From an uncultured Acholeplasmatales bacterium (lineage in GTDB: Bacteria; Bacillota_I; Bacilli_A; Acholeplasmatales; Anaeroplasmataceae): a stretch of DNA of 64,000 nucleotides. The DNA lies in the NCBI GenBank assembly GCA_944324805.1, contig CALUXS010000007.1, positions 1 to 64,000 on the forward strand, given 5' to 3'. Positions 34,106 through 42,791 of this stretch are shown in pieces (positions within the stretch are counted from its first letter, which is position 1; every line of letters starts with the position of its first letter). Made by a program: the position numbers and the translations under genes. The notes beneath the pieces were generated by a model. It saw only the letters and a list, made by a program, of their open reading frames with translations. It was not told the DNA's origin and did not search any database.

Positions 34106-35614
34106 TTATAATATTGTTACACTACCACCACTATAAATAATTAACTTCATTGCTTGCTTTGAAAAATCATCTGCTTCTACATGAAGCTTCTTATCTAAAC
34201 TACCTCGTGCTAATATTTTAACACGCTTAGTATTCTTACTTACGATGTGTTTTTTAATCATTGCTTCTAAATTAACAGTGTCACCATCATTAAATTCATC
34301 TGATAAACTATCTAAGTTGACAATTGCCATTTTTCCTGTTCTATTTTCTTTTCTTCTAACAACGACTTCCTCAACTGTTTCATCAGAGACATAATTATCA
34401 ACATTATAAGCTGTTACTTTCTCTTCTACCTCTTCAACTACACAAGGTTCTTCACTAACCTCTTCATCTTCTAAATCTAATGTAGAATCATTTTCTAATA
34501 ATTCATCATCATCGTCATCATCTTCTTCTAATGATGTAGTTTCAGTAAATGGAGTTTTTCTCTTAACAAGGTATTCTACAATAAGCTTTTCTTCTAATAA
34601 TTGACCAAATGAGCGATCACGTAAAAGTTCGCTATAATCAAGTTCAGGTAATTTATTTTCAGGTAATTCTTCAATATCATTTTCACGCATTACAATTTCA
34701 ATTAATTGCATTGCATAGTTAAGTGATCTATTTGATAAAACTCTTTGTAAAGATGGTAACTCCTCTCCTATCTTCTTATCTGATACATCAATTAAATGAT
34801 ATTTTTCAGGTTGTTCATTTGGATCTAAGTCATAATATAAATAGATACGTTTACCACGAACAAATAACTTAATTAATGTTTTACGACCTAGATAGAATCT
34901 TTCACATTTGAAGCTTACGCGTGACTTAACCTTTTTGTATGATAAGATTTTTGCTCTAATAGTCTTATAATTGTCTTGTAATTCTGGTTGTAATACAAGT
35001 TTTGCAACTAAAGATTTACGATATCTTACTAATGAATATGTCTTTGGTTCAGGCCTTGAATCATCAGTATTTTGATCACTAGGTGTTTCATTAGTTGATG
35101 TTTCATCTTCTACTAGTTTTTGTTCTACTACAACAGGTTCTTCAACTACTTCTTCTAGAACAACTTCTTCAGGTTTTGTTTCTACCTCTATTACCTCTTC
35201 AACATTTTCTTCCTTAGCTTGAGGCTCTTCTTTTGCTTCCTCTATTGTTTCTTCTAAAGCAACCTCTTCAGGTTTTGTTTCTACCTCTACTACTTCTTCA
35301 ACATTTTCTTCCTTAGCTTGAGGTTCTTCTTTTACTTCCTCTATTGTTTCTTCTAAAACAACTTCTTCAGTTTTTTCCTCAATAGGATTTGTTTCCTCTA
35401 AAACAACTTTCTCTTCAGTAACTAAAGATTCTTCTTTAGGTTCTGTTTCAACTACTTCTTCTAAACTCGAAATATCATATAAATCTTCTTTTAGTAATTG
35501 CTGTTTCTTTTTCTTTGCATCGCTACGTAATAGACCAACTAGCATAACTATCAAAAGTACTTCGGCTACAGCGGCAACAATACAAAAGGTTTCAAAACTA
35601 ATTTCTAATAGCAT
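34106..35614 (-). CDS. membrane-anchored acidic-repeat protein with uL15-like C-terminal domain
   Basis: A 502-residue protein. One N-terminal helix (residues 5-30) is followed by basic KKKKQ, predicting a cytoplasmic body. Residues about 60-170 are Glu/Val-rich with a 33-residue repeat (VEE...ETKPEE...LEE...EEPQAKEEN). A folded region (about 190-350) contains YRKSLVAKL and the motif FYLGRKTLIKLFVRGKRIYLY. The last about 72 residues (VNLDSL...DGDTVNLEAMI...VKILARGSL...KLHVEADDFSKQAM...GG) align by eye with the C-terminal half of ribosomal protein uL15. Ordinary uL15 is about 145 residues and soluble, so this is not the ribosomal gene. It neighbours pilB in the same direction. Confidence 0.72.
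   Translation of the reverse strand: MLLEISFETFCIVAAVAEVLLIVMLVGLLRSDAKKKKQQLLKEDLYDISSLEEVVETEPKEESLVTEEKVVLEETNPIEEKTEEVVLEETIEEVKEEPQAKEENVEEVVEVETKPEEVALEETIEEAKEEPQAKEENVEEVIEVETKPEEVVLEEVVEEPVVVEQKLVEDETSTNETPSDQNTDDSRPEPKTYSLVRYRKSLVAKLVLQPELQDNYKTIRAKILSYKKVKSRVSFKCERFYLGRKTLIKLFVRGKRIYLYYDLDPNEQPEKYHLIDVSDKKIGEELPSLQRVLSNRSLNYAMQLIEIVMRENDIEELPENKLPELDYSELLRDRSFGQLLEEKLIVEYLVKRKTPFTETTSLEEDDDDDDELLENDSTLDLEDEEVSEEPCVVEEVEEKVTAYNVDNYVSDETVEEVVVRRKENRTGKMAIVNLDSLSDEFNDGDTVNLEAMIKKHIVSKNTKRVKILARGSLDKKLHVEADDFSKQAMKLIIYSGGSVTIL
35140..35370 (-). repeat. in-frame 99-nt tandem repeat in the acidic-repeat gene
   Basis: Just over two copies of a 99-nt unit (33 codons), nearly identical at DNA level, encoding the Glu/Val-rich repeat. 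Copy number is likely to vary by slippage without breaking frame. Confidence 0.85.
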
Positions 35615-35779
35615 ATTTTCACCTTATAGTATAGTAATATTAGTCTAAATGCTACACTATCTTCCTTTCTAAAATTATATTTGTTGATTTTAGACCATCA
35701 ACTTTGTGAACACTAAGGATTTTATATATCAATTATAGCCTAAAAAGGTATATAAAGTAAATTATTTATGATGATATTT

Positions 35780-37462
35780 CTAATATTTTTTTTCTTGAAC
35801 AGAAACAACTTCTGACAATTGTTCGTATTCTTCAACGGTTGTTTCTCCTGCAAGTACACGTTCTTTTGTATTTTCTAAAATACTTTGCATTTTTAAACTT
35901 AAGGCATTATTAAGTTTTTCACTAGTAAAATCAATAGACATTACAATATTTCTTAATTCTTCATCCATTACCATAATTTCAAAGACACCAATACGACCAA
36001 AGTAGCCAGTATGATTGCAATAAGGACAGCCTTTTGCCTCATAAATTGTTTGAGGTTCTGATAATCCTAACATTTCCATTTCAGCTAAACTAGTTTTTTT
36101 ACGCTTACGACATTTAGGACAAAGTTTTCTTACTAAACGTTGAGAAATAGCACCTAAAAGTGAATCAGCTACTAAATAGCGGGGAATTCCCATATTAATT
36201 AAACGTGTTACAACACCGGCAGCATCGTTTGTATGAATTGTTGATAAAACTAAATGTCCGGTAATTGCAGCTCGTGTAGCAATTTGTGCTGTTTCTTCAT
36301 CACGAATTTCACCGACCATTATGATATTAGGATCTTGACGTAAAATTGAACGTAAAGCTGTAGCAAAAGTTAAATTGGCCTTAGGATTTACTTGCACTTG
36401 ATTAATTCCTTCAATTACATTTTCCACTGGGTCCTCTACAGTTATGATGTTAGTATCTTCTTTATTCAAGAATCTTAAAAAAGTATAAAGTGTAGTAGAT
36501 TTACCACTACCTGTAGGTCCCGTTAATAATAATATTCCATGTGGTCTTGTAATCATTTCTTTTATTAAATCTTGTTGTTTATCACTAAATCCAATTGCAC
36601 TCATATCATTATTAGAAAAGCTAATATTATAAATACGAATTACAATTTTCTCGCCATTAATAGTAGGTATTGTTGAAACACGGAAATCGTAATCTAAATT
36701 GTTAATAGTTAAATTTATTTTTCCATCCTGAGGAACTCGTCTTTCAGCAATATTTAATTCTGCCATAATTTTATAACGAGCTAAAATAGCCGGATACATA
36801 TGTAACGGAATTTCATCCATTTTGTTTAGTTTACCATCTATTCTAAATCTAATTACTATTTTTTCTTCGAATGGTTCAATATGTATATCTGATGCTCCTC
36901 TACTAATTGCTTCTTTTAATAATGAGTCACAAAGTTTAATAACCGGAGCATCAACGTTAACTTCATTACTATCAACATCAGTGATATCAACATCTTTAGA
37001 TGAAAAATCACTTAAAACGCTGTTTTGTTGAACTTTATTATCTACATACTCAAGCATTCTAGTCATTGAACTATTAGTAACTAGAATGAATTTAATATTA
37101 TTTATTCCGTTAAATCGGAATGAATTTGCCTCCTCAAAGCGAAAAGGATTAGAAGCTAAAAATACTAGTGTATCATCTTCCTTTGTGAAAGGAAGCATTT
37201 GTAGTTCAATTAACTTTTCTCTAGGAAGTGTATTAATTAAATCCAGGTCTAATTCTGTTAACTGACATACCCTAAATTCTACTCCTAAAAATTTACCTAA
37301 ATGACGGTAAATATCCTCTTCACTTAGTATACTATCCTTACTCAATTCGGTAAATAATGGGGATGCATTAAGCTCTGAACGTGTATAATATTCTTTAACA
37401 ATATTAGGTTTTAAGACTCTTTTCGCAACTAAATATTTTCCAAATAATTCATTAAAAATCAT
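35780..37462 (-). CDS. pilB: type IV pilus assembly ATPase PilB (GspE family)
   Basis: A 560-residue hexameric ATPase driving pilus extension at the cytoplasmic membrane. A GspE N1-type domain (about 45-110, LGKFLGVEF...LPREKLIELQMLPF) precedes the motor: SDIHIEPFE near 193, Walker A GPTGSGKST at 315-323, Asp box and Walker B MVGEIRDEE at 382-390, His box STIHTNDA near 407-414. A four-Cys zinc site follows (Cys448, Cys451, Cys479, Cys482). The full N-terminal domain separates it from the shorter ComGA. It is the last gene of the pilus operon, 10 bp after pilC. Confidence 0.94.
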   Translation of the reverse strand: MIFNELFGKYLVAKRVLKPNIVKEYYTRSELNASPLFTELSKDSILSEEDIYRHLGKFLGVEFRVCQLTELDLDLINTLPREKLIELQMLPFTKEDDTLVFLASNPFRFEEANSFRFNGINNIKFILVTNSSMTRMLEYVDNKVQQNSVLSDFSSKDVDITDVDSNEVNVDAPVIKLCDSLLKEAISRGASDIHIEPFEEKIVIRFRIDGKLNKMDEIPLHMYPAILARYKIMAELNIAERRVPQDGKINLTINNLDYDFRVSTIPTINGEKIVIRIYNISFSNNDMSAIGFSDKQQDLIKEMITRPHGILLLTGPTGSGKSTTLYTFLRFLNKEDTNIITVEDPVENVIEGINQVQVNPKANLTFATALRSILRQDPNIIMVGEIRDEETAQIATRAAITGHLVLSTIHTNDAAGVVTRLINMGIPRYLVADSLLGAISQRLVRKLCPKCRKRKKTSLAEMEMLGLSEPQTIYEAKGCPYCNHTGYFGRIGVFEIMVMDEELRNIVMSIDFTSEKLNNALSLKMQSILENTKERVLAGETTVEEYEQLSEVVSVQEKKY

Positions 37463-37472
37463 ACTTTTCCTC

Positions 37473-38681
37473 CTAAATACTTTGCATCAAAGAAATAATT
37501 GGTAATAAGACTGACAAAATAACTACCGCAACAATTCCACCTAAGAATATTATCATAATAGGCTCTAAGGCTGCTGTTGCCTTTTGAATAGATGATTCTA
37601 CCTGCTCATCAAAGTAATTACTTGTTGCCTCTAATACTTCTTCTATGTTTCCACTTTTTTCACCAACATTAATCATTTCTGTAAGCATTAATGGAAAAAG
37701 TTTTGTATTTTCAATTGCTAAAGCTATTCTTTTACCACGCTTAACCTCATCTATTGTATACTTAAATTTTTCACTAAATACAGCATTTCCTAGCATTCTT
37801 CTTAAGTTTTCTAAACAATCAGTAATTGTCATACCACTATTTAAAAGAATAATAAATGCTTTTGAAAAACGTGATGTTATTAAATTTTTCTCAATTCTAC
37901 CAATAAATGGCAAATGAAACTTTAGCCAATCTAAAGCGTATCTACCTTTTTTTGTTTTCTTGAAGAATAAATATGCAATTAAAAAAACAATAAAAATACC
38001 TGCTATAATAAAAATAAAGTACATTTTTATAAATTCAGATATTCCCATTACAACTCTAGTAAGTGTAGGAACATCACCACCAAGTTCATTAATTGTTCCT
38101 TCAAATTGAGGTAACACATATAAAGCTAAAAATAATGTTACTACTACAATTAAAACTAACAAAATGATTGGATAAACCATGGCGGTCTTTGCTTTTCTTT
38201 TTATTTTTCTATCATTTTCATAATAATCTGCTAAGCTTTCTAAAACTTGATCTAAAGAACCTGATACTTCACCAATTCCAATCATATTAACAAAAAAATT
38301 TGGAAATACTTTAGGAAATTTAGCAAATGCCTCTGACAATAAAACTCCTGATTGAATATCCTGATAAACCTGTAATAAAACCTTTTGAAATGGTTTAGAA
38401 TGCTTTTGACTCCTCAATGAATTTAAAGAATCACTTATTGAAATTCCAGCTTTTATCATTACTGAAAACTGTCTTAGAAAAGAGATAACCTCATTCATTT
38501 TTACCTTACTAGAAACTGCAAAGAATAAATTAGGTTCTTTTTCTTTGTAAATTTTAGCTTTTATTAAAAATAAATTTTCTCTTTTTAAATTTGCTCTTAA
38601 GCTAACTTCATCTGTAGCTTCACGATTAAAAGAAACCTTTTTACCTAAAGCATCAATTGCCTCACAAACATAAAGTGCCAT
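37473..38681 (-). CDS. pilC: type IV pilus platform protein PilC (GspF family)
   Basis: Polytopic membrane platform about 402 residues long with two GspF domains. The first is near 65-190 (FLRQFSVMIKAGISISDSL, FVNMIGIGEVSGSLDQVL). The second is near 265-395 (FSKAFIILLNSGMTITDCL, EMINVGEKSGNIEEVL) with helices after each. The ATG at 38681 overlaps the prepilin-peptidase stop as TAATG; an upstream in-frame start lies inside pilD and is less likely. It works with PilB to insert pilins. Confidence 0.93.
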   Translation of the reverse strand: MALYVCEAIDALGKKVSFNREATDEVSLRANLKRENLFLIKAKIYKEKEPNLFFAVSSKVKMNEVISFLRQFSVMIKAGISISDSLNSLRSQKHSKPFQKVLLQVYQDIQSGVLLSEAFAKFPKVFPNFFVNMIGIGEVSGSLDQVLESLADYYENDRKIKRKAKTAMVYPIILLVLIVVVTLFLALYVLPQFEGTINELGGDVPTLTRVVMGISEFIKMYFIFIIAGIFIVFLIAYLFFKKTKKGRYALDWLKFHLPFIGRIEKNLITSRFSKAFIILLNSGMTITDCLENLRRMLGNAVFSEKFKYTIDEVKRGKRIALAIENTKLFPLMLTEMINVGEKSGNIEEVLEATSNYFDEQVESSIQKATAALEPIMIIFLGGIVAVVILSVLLPIISLMQSI

Positions 38682-39460
38682 TAAATCACCAACCCTAAAT
38701 ACCAATTTATAATATCTTTTCCATAAACCATTGCAATATATATACCAATAATTAAATACGGGCCAAATGCAATCTCTTCTTCTTTATTTTTTATTTTTAA
38801 TCCTATTAATAATAAACTAATAATAGACCCAATTAATGAGCCTAATAAAACAGCCAACAAAAGTGCTTTATAGCCTAATAATAAGCCGGCTGTTCCCATT
38901 AAAATTACATCTCCCATTCCTAAGCACTCTCTTTTTAAAAAGAATGCTCCAATAACTCTAATAAGAAAGAAAAAACTAAAACCTACAGCAGCTCCTATTA
39001 AATATTCAGTAGGGAATTTATTTGCAATTATTGAAAAATAAACAACATATCCTAAACTCAATATTAAAAAAATAATTTGTGTTGTATCATAAATAAAGTG
39101 ATTATAATAATCAATCCCTGCAATTATTAAAAACAACCAAGTTATTAAAAATAAAAACAAAGTGTCTATGCTTATTTTAAATTTTAAATATATAAGTAAA
39201 AATGAAATTCCACCTAAAAGTTCAAGAATAAAGGAAAACCAACCAATTTTTTCATGACAATATCTACATTTCCCTTTTAATATTAAAAAACTAATAATTG
39301 GTATATTATCATACCACTTAATTGGTTTATTACAATTACCACAAAATGAATTAGGCTTAACAATACTTATATGCTTAGGAACACGATAAATAACAACTCC
39401 ACTAAAGCTTGCTAAAATTGTTCCTAGTAAGAAACTAAATATACCAAGAATAACATCCAT
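38681..39460 (-). CDS. pilD: prepilin peptidase/N-methyltransferase PilD
   Basis: A 259-residue bifunctional membrane enzyme that cleaves prepilin leaders after Gly and N-methylates the new Phe1. It has the cytoplasmic zinc motif Cys40/Cys43/Cys65/Cys68 and the aspartyl protease pair Asp117 (GIDYYN) and Asp184 (GMGDV). Its substrates are presumably all the pilins in this window. It overlaps the PilX-like gene by 26 bp and pilC by 1 bp. Confidence 0.95.
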   Translation of the reverse strand: MDVILGIFSFLLGTILASFSGVVIYRVPKHISIVKPNSFCGNCNKPIKWYDNIPIISFLILKGKCRYCHEKIGWFSFILELLGGISFLLIYLKFKISIDTLFLFLITWLFLIIAGIDYYNHFIYDTTQIIFLILSLGYVVYFSIIANKFPTEYLIGAAVGFSFFFLIRVIGAFFLKRECLGMGDVILMGTAGLLLGYKALLLAVLLGSLIGSIISLLLIGLKIKNKEEEIAFGPYLIIGIYIAMVYGKDIINWYLGLVI

Positions 39461-39647
39461 TTACTACATTCTCCCCTAAATTATTACTACTAGGATTAAC
39501 ATATTCCTCTAAGGCCTCGTAACGTTTTTTTATCATAACAGAATAACGATATACAATTGTAAGCATTGATATGGCTGTTAATGTCATAACAAAGGTTATA
39601 ATAATTGTAACTAATAGAATATATCCATTTTTTCTTGTTTTAGCCAT
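39435..39647 (-). CDS. small PilX-like minor pilin candidate
   Basis: About 70 residues: basic leader AKTRKNG, then YILLVTIIITFVMTLTAISMLTI, a hydrophobic helix placed like a prepilin but without Glu5 and with a Tyr at +1. This resembles PilX/GspK-type minor pilins that lack Glu5. It overlaps the PilV-like gene by 8 bp and pilD by 26 bp, so it belongs to the pilus operon. The start is the ATG at 39647. Assignment is by position and leader shape only. Confidence 0.6.
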   Translation of the reverse strand: MAKTRKNGYILLVTIIITFVMTLTAISMLTIVYRYSVMIKKRYEALEEYVNPSSNNLGENVVNGCYSWYI

Positions 39648-40026
39648 TATAACCACCACCATAATTTAAATCTTCAATTACAAAATATTCCTGTTCTAAA
39701 TTAAAAATTGAAACATGTAATTCATTATTAATAAGCTTATAACTTAACTCATATTTAGCATTAATTTCATCTACAATTTTAAAATCACTATCATAGAAAA
39801 CCTTACCAAAATCATTTTCATATCCAGAGCCAAAATATGTTGACCAATTAGATTGATTATCATAATAATAATCAATATCGTAACAAATTGATTCAAAATA
39901 TAAATATTCTTTTTCCTTTTGATAACCTTTTGTAGCTAGTAAATATGTCGATAAAATTACTACAAAGGAAATAACAAAAATAGAAAGAGCAACCAGTACT
40001 TCTACTAAACTAAAGCCTTTTTTCAT
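39640..40026 (-). CDS. minor pilin, PilV/GspI-like
   Basis: A 128-residue prepilin with leader MKKG/FSLVEVLVALSIFVISFVVIL, Glu5 present. The SLVEVLVALSIF form is typical of PilV/GspI minor subunits that initiate the pilus tip. A Tyr-rich soluble part follows. The ATG overlaps the stop of the PilM-like gene (ATGA). Confidence 0.82.
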   Translation of the reverse strand: MKKGFSLVEVLVALSIFVISFVVILSTYLLATKGYQKEKEYLYFESICYDIDYYYDNQSNWSTYFGSGYENDFGKVFYDSDFKIVDEINAKYELSYKLINNELHVSIFNLEQEYFVIEDLNYGGGYNG

Positions 40027-41108
40027 TTTTTTATTCCACTCGCAATATATGGGAAAGTATTAAAATCTATTCTAACAAAATTAAGGCTCGGCAAATAATT
40101 TTCAATTCCTGATTTATCATTTTCATCAATAACACAGAAATTAATTTCTTTCTTTTCTAGTTCCATCTCATGCTTACCTATTAAGGTAGCAAATTTTACT
40201 GCTAATTCATCTAAAGAATTATAAGCAACTGAACTTGTAGAAACTAGTTTGCTATTATTAACATTTAAAAATGTACAAATATTGTCATTAAAGTAAATAC
40301 AAGAATAATCATTTTTAATTGGAATTTGCTTATAAAGGTGAATTCCATAAACATTAACTGATGTTATAGTTGTTTTTAAAAGCTTAGCCATTTTTTCAAA
40401 AGGAACAAGTAAAGAATTTGGAATAAAATAAGTCGTAAAAGCATATCCTAAAGCATATTTATGTTCTAATGTAATTAGTTTATAATTACTCTTTGCATTA
40501 GGATAGCTATTTTTAAGTTCTTTTTGATACATCTTTTGAGCTTTAGAATAACTAATTTTTGGCAATGTAATAACATTACTAAAAATTTCTTTACATGCAA
40601 AAACAACATCAATCGGATAATGATGGGGAAATTCTTCACTAATAATTTTTGCAATACCATCAATATTAACAAAGTTGCCATTATTCATTTGATAAGAATC
40701 TAACTTATATACAAAACTTCTTTCTAAATTATTTTTGTTATACACTTTAATCTCAATAAATGGATTGCTTAAATTTGAAAAAAGTAATACCATTCTTCTT
40801 CTCGAAAAATGAGCTGGTTTATGTACCTTATTAATAATATTTAAAGATATATTATCTTTCGCTTCATTATTTGTCTTTTCAGTTTCTTTATTAGTTGCTA
40901 ATTCTTTATTATCTTCAGCAAGAATTTGATCAAAACTTTCTTTAACATCTTCTTTATTAATTTTTTCTTCCTTTTGCATCTTATTTAGGTTGTATGTTTT
41001 CCTAATTCTAAGATCAAACATATAAAGACATACAAAAAGAATCGCTAGAGCTAATATACCTATTATAATGATATAAAATAAAACATTTAAACTTAAATCT
41101 AAAAACAT
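40023..41108 (-). CDS. membrane-anchored PilM/GspL-like pilus assembly protein (candidate)
   Basis: A 361-residue protein with an N-terminal membrane helix (about 8-32) and a charged linker to about 90. A domain then follows with the order of an actin-like PilM/GspL cytoplasmic fold: FIEIKVYNKN, a segment SYSKAQKMYQKELKNSYP like the PilM 'pre-pilus' helix, and YSCIYFNDNICTFLNV like a phosphate-2 strand. The usual ATP-binding glycines are not evident. It is encoded between the PilW-like and PilV-like genes, where pilM/pilN normally stand. The combination may replace the PilM-PilN pair; this is inference. Confidence 0.55.
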   Translation of the reverse strand: MFLDLSLNVLFYIIIIGILALAILFVCLYMFDLRIRKTYNLNKMQKEEKINKEDVKESFDQILAEDNKELATNKETEKTNNEAKDNISLNIINKVHKPAHFSRRRMVLLFSNLSNPFIEIKVYNKNNLERSFVYKLDSYQMNNGNFVNIDGIAKIISEEFPHHYPIDVVFACKEIFSNVITLPKISYSKAQKMYQKELKNSYPNAKSNYKLITLEHKYALGYAFTTYFIPNSLLVPFEKMAKLLKTTITSVNVYGIHLYKQIPIKNDYSCIYFNDNICTFLNVNNSKLVSTSSVAYNSLDELAVKFATLIGKHEMELEKKEINFCVIDENDKSGIENYLPSLNFVRIDFNTFPYIASGIKK

Positions 41109-41124
41109 AAACTCACCCTTCTAA

Positions 41125-41469
41125 CTATCTAATAATAAAACTATAGCTTGATAGCTTGCCATCATCATAAATTATTGTACAAATATCATTATTAATATTA
41201 ATTTCTTTTATCAAACTATCATAAACAATAGTCTTCTCATTAATAATAACATCACCATCTATTACAACTACTCCGTCTTTAATATCATTTTTTACTATAT
41301 AATCTCTAACAATAGAAATCTTATATAAATTACTAGAGTTACTAGTTAATTTATTTCCCATTCTAGAAATAAAATATAATGAAGTTATAACAGTTGTTAA
41401 AATAATTGTTCCACAAGCAATGGCAACTAACAGTTCTACTAATGTAAAACCTTTCTTTTTACTAACCAA
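41125..41469 (-). CDS. minor pilin, PilW/GspJ-like
   Basis: About 114 residues, leader VSKKKG/FTLVELLVAIACGTIILTTVITSLYF with Glu5. The small beta-rich head suggests a minor pilin. The start is ambiguous: a TTG at 41469 lies at the same distance from GGGTGAT as the ATG in the other pilin genes, whereas the in-frame GTG at 41481 overlaps the ribosome-binding site. First gene of the pilus assembly operon. Confidence 0.75.
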   Translation of the reverse strand: MVSKKKGFTLVELLVAIACGTIILTTVITSLYFISRMGNKLTSNSSNLYKISIVRDYIVKNDIKDGVVVIDGDVIINEKTIVYDSLIKEININNDICTIIYDDGKLSSYSFIIR

Positions 41470-41496
41470 ACTATCACCCACTAAACATATATGTCA

Positions 41497-41505
41497 ATTA
41501 TATCA
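41497..41505 (-). promoter_or_regulatory. extended -10 promoter of the pilus assembly operon
   Basis: TGATATAAT on the minus strand (TGn plus TATAAT), about 28 bp before the first minor-pilin start. Confidence 0.6.
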
Positions 41506-41530
41506 CAAATTAATTATAATTTATTATTTA

Positions 41531-41563
41531 AAAAAGAAAAAGGAGCTTTTTATAACTCCTTCT
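41531..41563 (-). terminator. intrinsic terminator after the 154-residue pilin
   Basis: Minus-strand AAGGAG / CTCCTT stem followed by a long T-rich tail; lies between the pilin and the assembly operon promoter, so the pilin is transcribed on its own. Confidence 0.75.
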
Positions 41564-41573
41564 TTTATAAAAA

Positions 41574-42038
41574 TTATTCAACCTTAGAACCAACTACTGT
41601 ATTTTCTTCAATATTCCATGTAGCAGCATATTCATCATTAGTATAAACTAAATTACCATTATCAATTGAAAAAGTACCAGGCAAATCTGCTAAATCACTT
41701 GATAAAGCCTCAATAATAGAATTAACAGTTTCATCATTTGTGACTTCCTCACCTAAACTTTCTTCAGTTGTTCCAGCTTTATTTACACTAATCTTATCAA
41801 TAGCAAGTGTAATTATATAGTTTTCCTGATTAAAAGTAACTTTTCTAGAATTTTCTTCTAAAAACTCAGCTTGAATAACTGTTCTAGCTTGTGTCATTTC
41901 TCCTTCAACATTAGAGATTTTAGCCTTTTCAGTAAATGATAAGTATCCAACTACTGATACTGATGCTAGAATTGCTAAAATTGCAATTACTACTAATAGT
42001 TCTACTAATGTAAAACCTTTTTTCTTATTGTTTTTCAT
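41574..42038 (-). CDS. type IV pilin (154 aa), probable major pilin
   Basis: Leader MKNNKKKG/FTLVELLVVIAILAILAS with Glu5. Ordinary pilin length and a single-gene unit with the best promoter in the region, next to the assembly operon: the arrangement expected for the major subunit. Related to the 145-residue pilin at 19936-20373. SD AAGGAG lies about 11 bases upstream of the ATG. Confidence 0.88.
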   Translation of the reverse strand: MKNNKKKGFTLVELLVVIAILAILASVSVVGYLSFTEKAKISNVEGEMTQARTVIQAEFLEENSRKVTFNQENYIITLAIDKISVNKAGTTEESLGEEVTNDETVNSIIEALSSDLADLPGTFSIDNGNLVYTNDEYAATWNIEENTVVGSKVE

Positions 42039-42072
42039 TTTTCTATAACTCCTTTTTTAAAATCACAAAAAA

Positions 42073-42101
42073 ATTATATATCTACGATTTTAAAAAGTCA
42101 A
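42073..42101 (-). promoter_or_regulatory. promoter of the probable major pilin
   Basis: -35 TTGACT (42096-42101), 17-bp spacer, -10 TATAAT (42073-42078) on the minus strand; near consensus. Confidence 0.78.
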
Positions 42102-42156
42102 TTTTTTATAAATATTTTTTTATATTTTTACAATAAAATTACTATTGAAAAATAAA

Positions 42157-42184
42157 AAATGGCATAACGATTCATTATGCCATT
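42157..42184 (-). terminator. intrinsic terminator after the 170-residue membrane protein
   Basis: Minus-strand perfect 10-bp stem AATGGCATAA / TTATGCCATT then T-rich tail. Confidence 0.88.
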
Positions 42185-42195
42185 CTTTATGAATT

Positions 42196-42708
42196 TTATC
42201 CAACTATAGCCTTACCAACTAAGCTTAAACCGCCAATTCCGCAGAATGCAGTTCCTAAATAAGCTCCTGTTGTTGCTTTCATCTTTAATTCTACTAAGCC
42301 ACCTAAAGCATCATAGATTTTCTTTCCTTCTTCAGTTAAAACAGTAAAGTTACCTGCAAATAAGAATAATACTGCAGCAACTATTAGTAAACCGCCACCT
42401 ACAAAGTTTAATAATTTTGATTTTAAAGCTCCTAGAACAATACCAGCAATTACAAGTAATAAAGGTAAGAAATTCATAAAGCTAAATTTTAAAACTTCTA
42501 TTTCACCTTTAACAATTGCCAAGTCATAGCTTTCTTTATAACCAAACATTACTTGTAAACCTGTAAAGGTAGCATCATCAATCTTATCTTCTCCTAAATA
42601 AAATTGAACTGAATCAACAAATAGGAACAAACAAACACCGACAATTGCTAATAAAGCACCAACAGCTAGTAAAGCTAAGCCCTTATTGCTTTTTCTTCTT
42701 TTCGCCAT
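42196..42708 (-). CDS. small membrane protein of unknown function
   Basis: A 170-residue protein with four predicted helices (about 10-30, 75-93, 98-117, 143-168). A basic start MAKRRKSNKG and an extracellular loop of about 45 residues lie between helices 1 and 2. No family recognised. It stands alone with its own terminator between the pilin and uppP. SD AAGGAG precedes the ATG. Confidence 0.7.
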   Translation of the reverse strand: MAKRRKSNKGLALLAVGALLAIVGVCLFLFVDSVQFYLGEDKIDDATFTGLQVMFGYKESYDLAIVKGEIEVLKFSFMNFLPLLLVIAGIVLGALKSKLLNFVGGGLLIVAAVLFLFAGNFTVLTEEGKKIYDALGGLVELKMKATTGAYLGTAFCGIGGLSLVGKAIVG

Positions 42709-42791
42709 AAATATTCTCCTTTCATCGTATGTCGCTAACTCAATTATACAATTAGAATAGTTTTAAATCAATATTGATATTTATATTTTTT

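Noticed and set aside
35780-41469. Reading the pilus genes as a ComG competence pseudopilus
   Set aside because: PilB has the full GspE N-terminal domain that ComGA lacks, PilD and a PilM-like gene lie in the same operon, and the com gene order is absent. A DNA-uptake role is not excluded, only unsupported.
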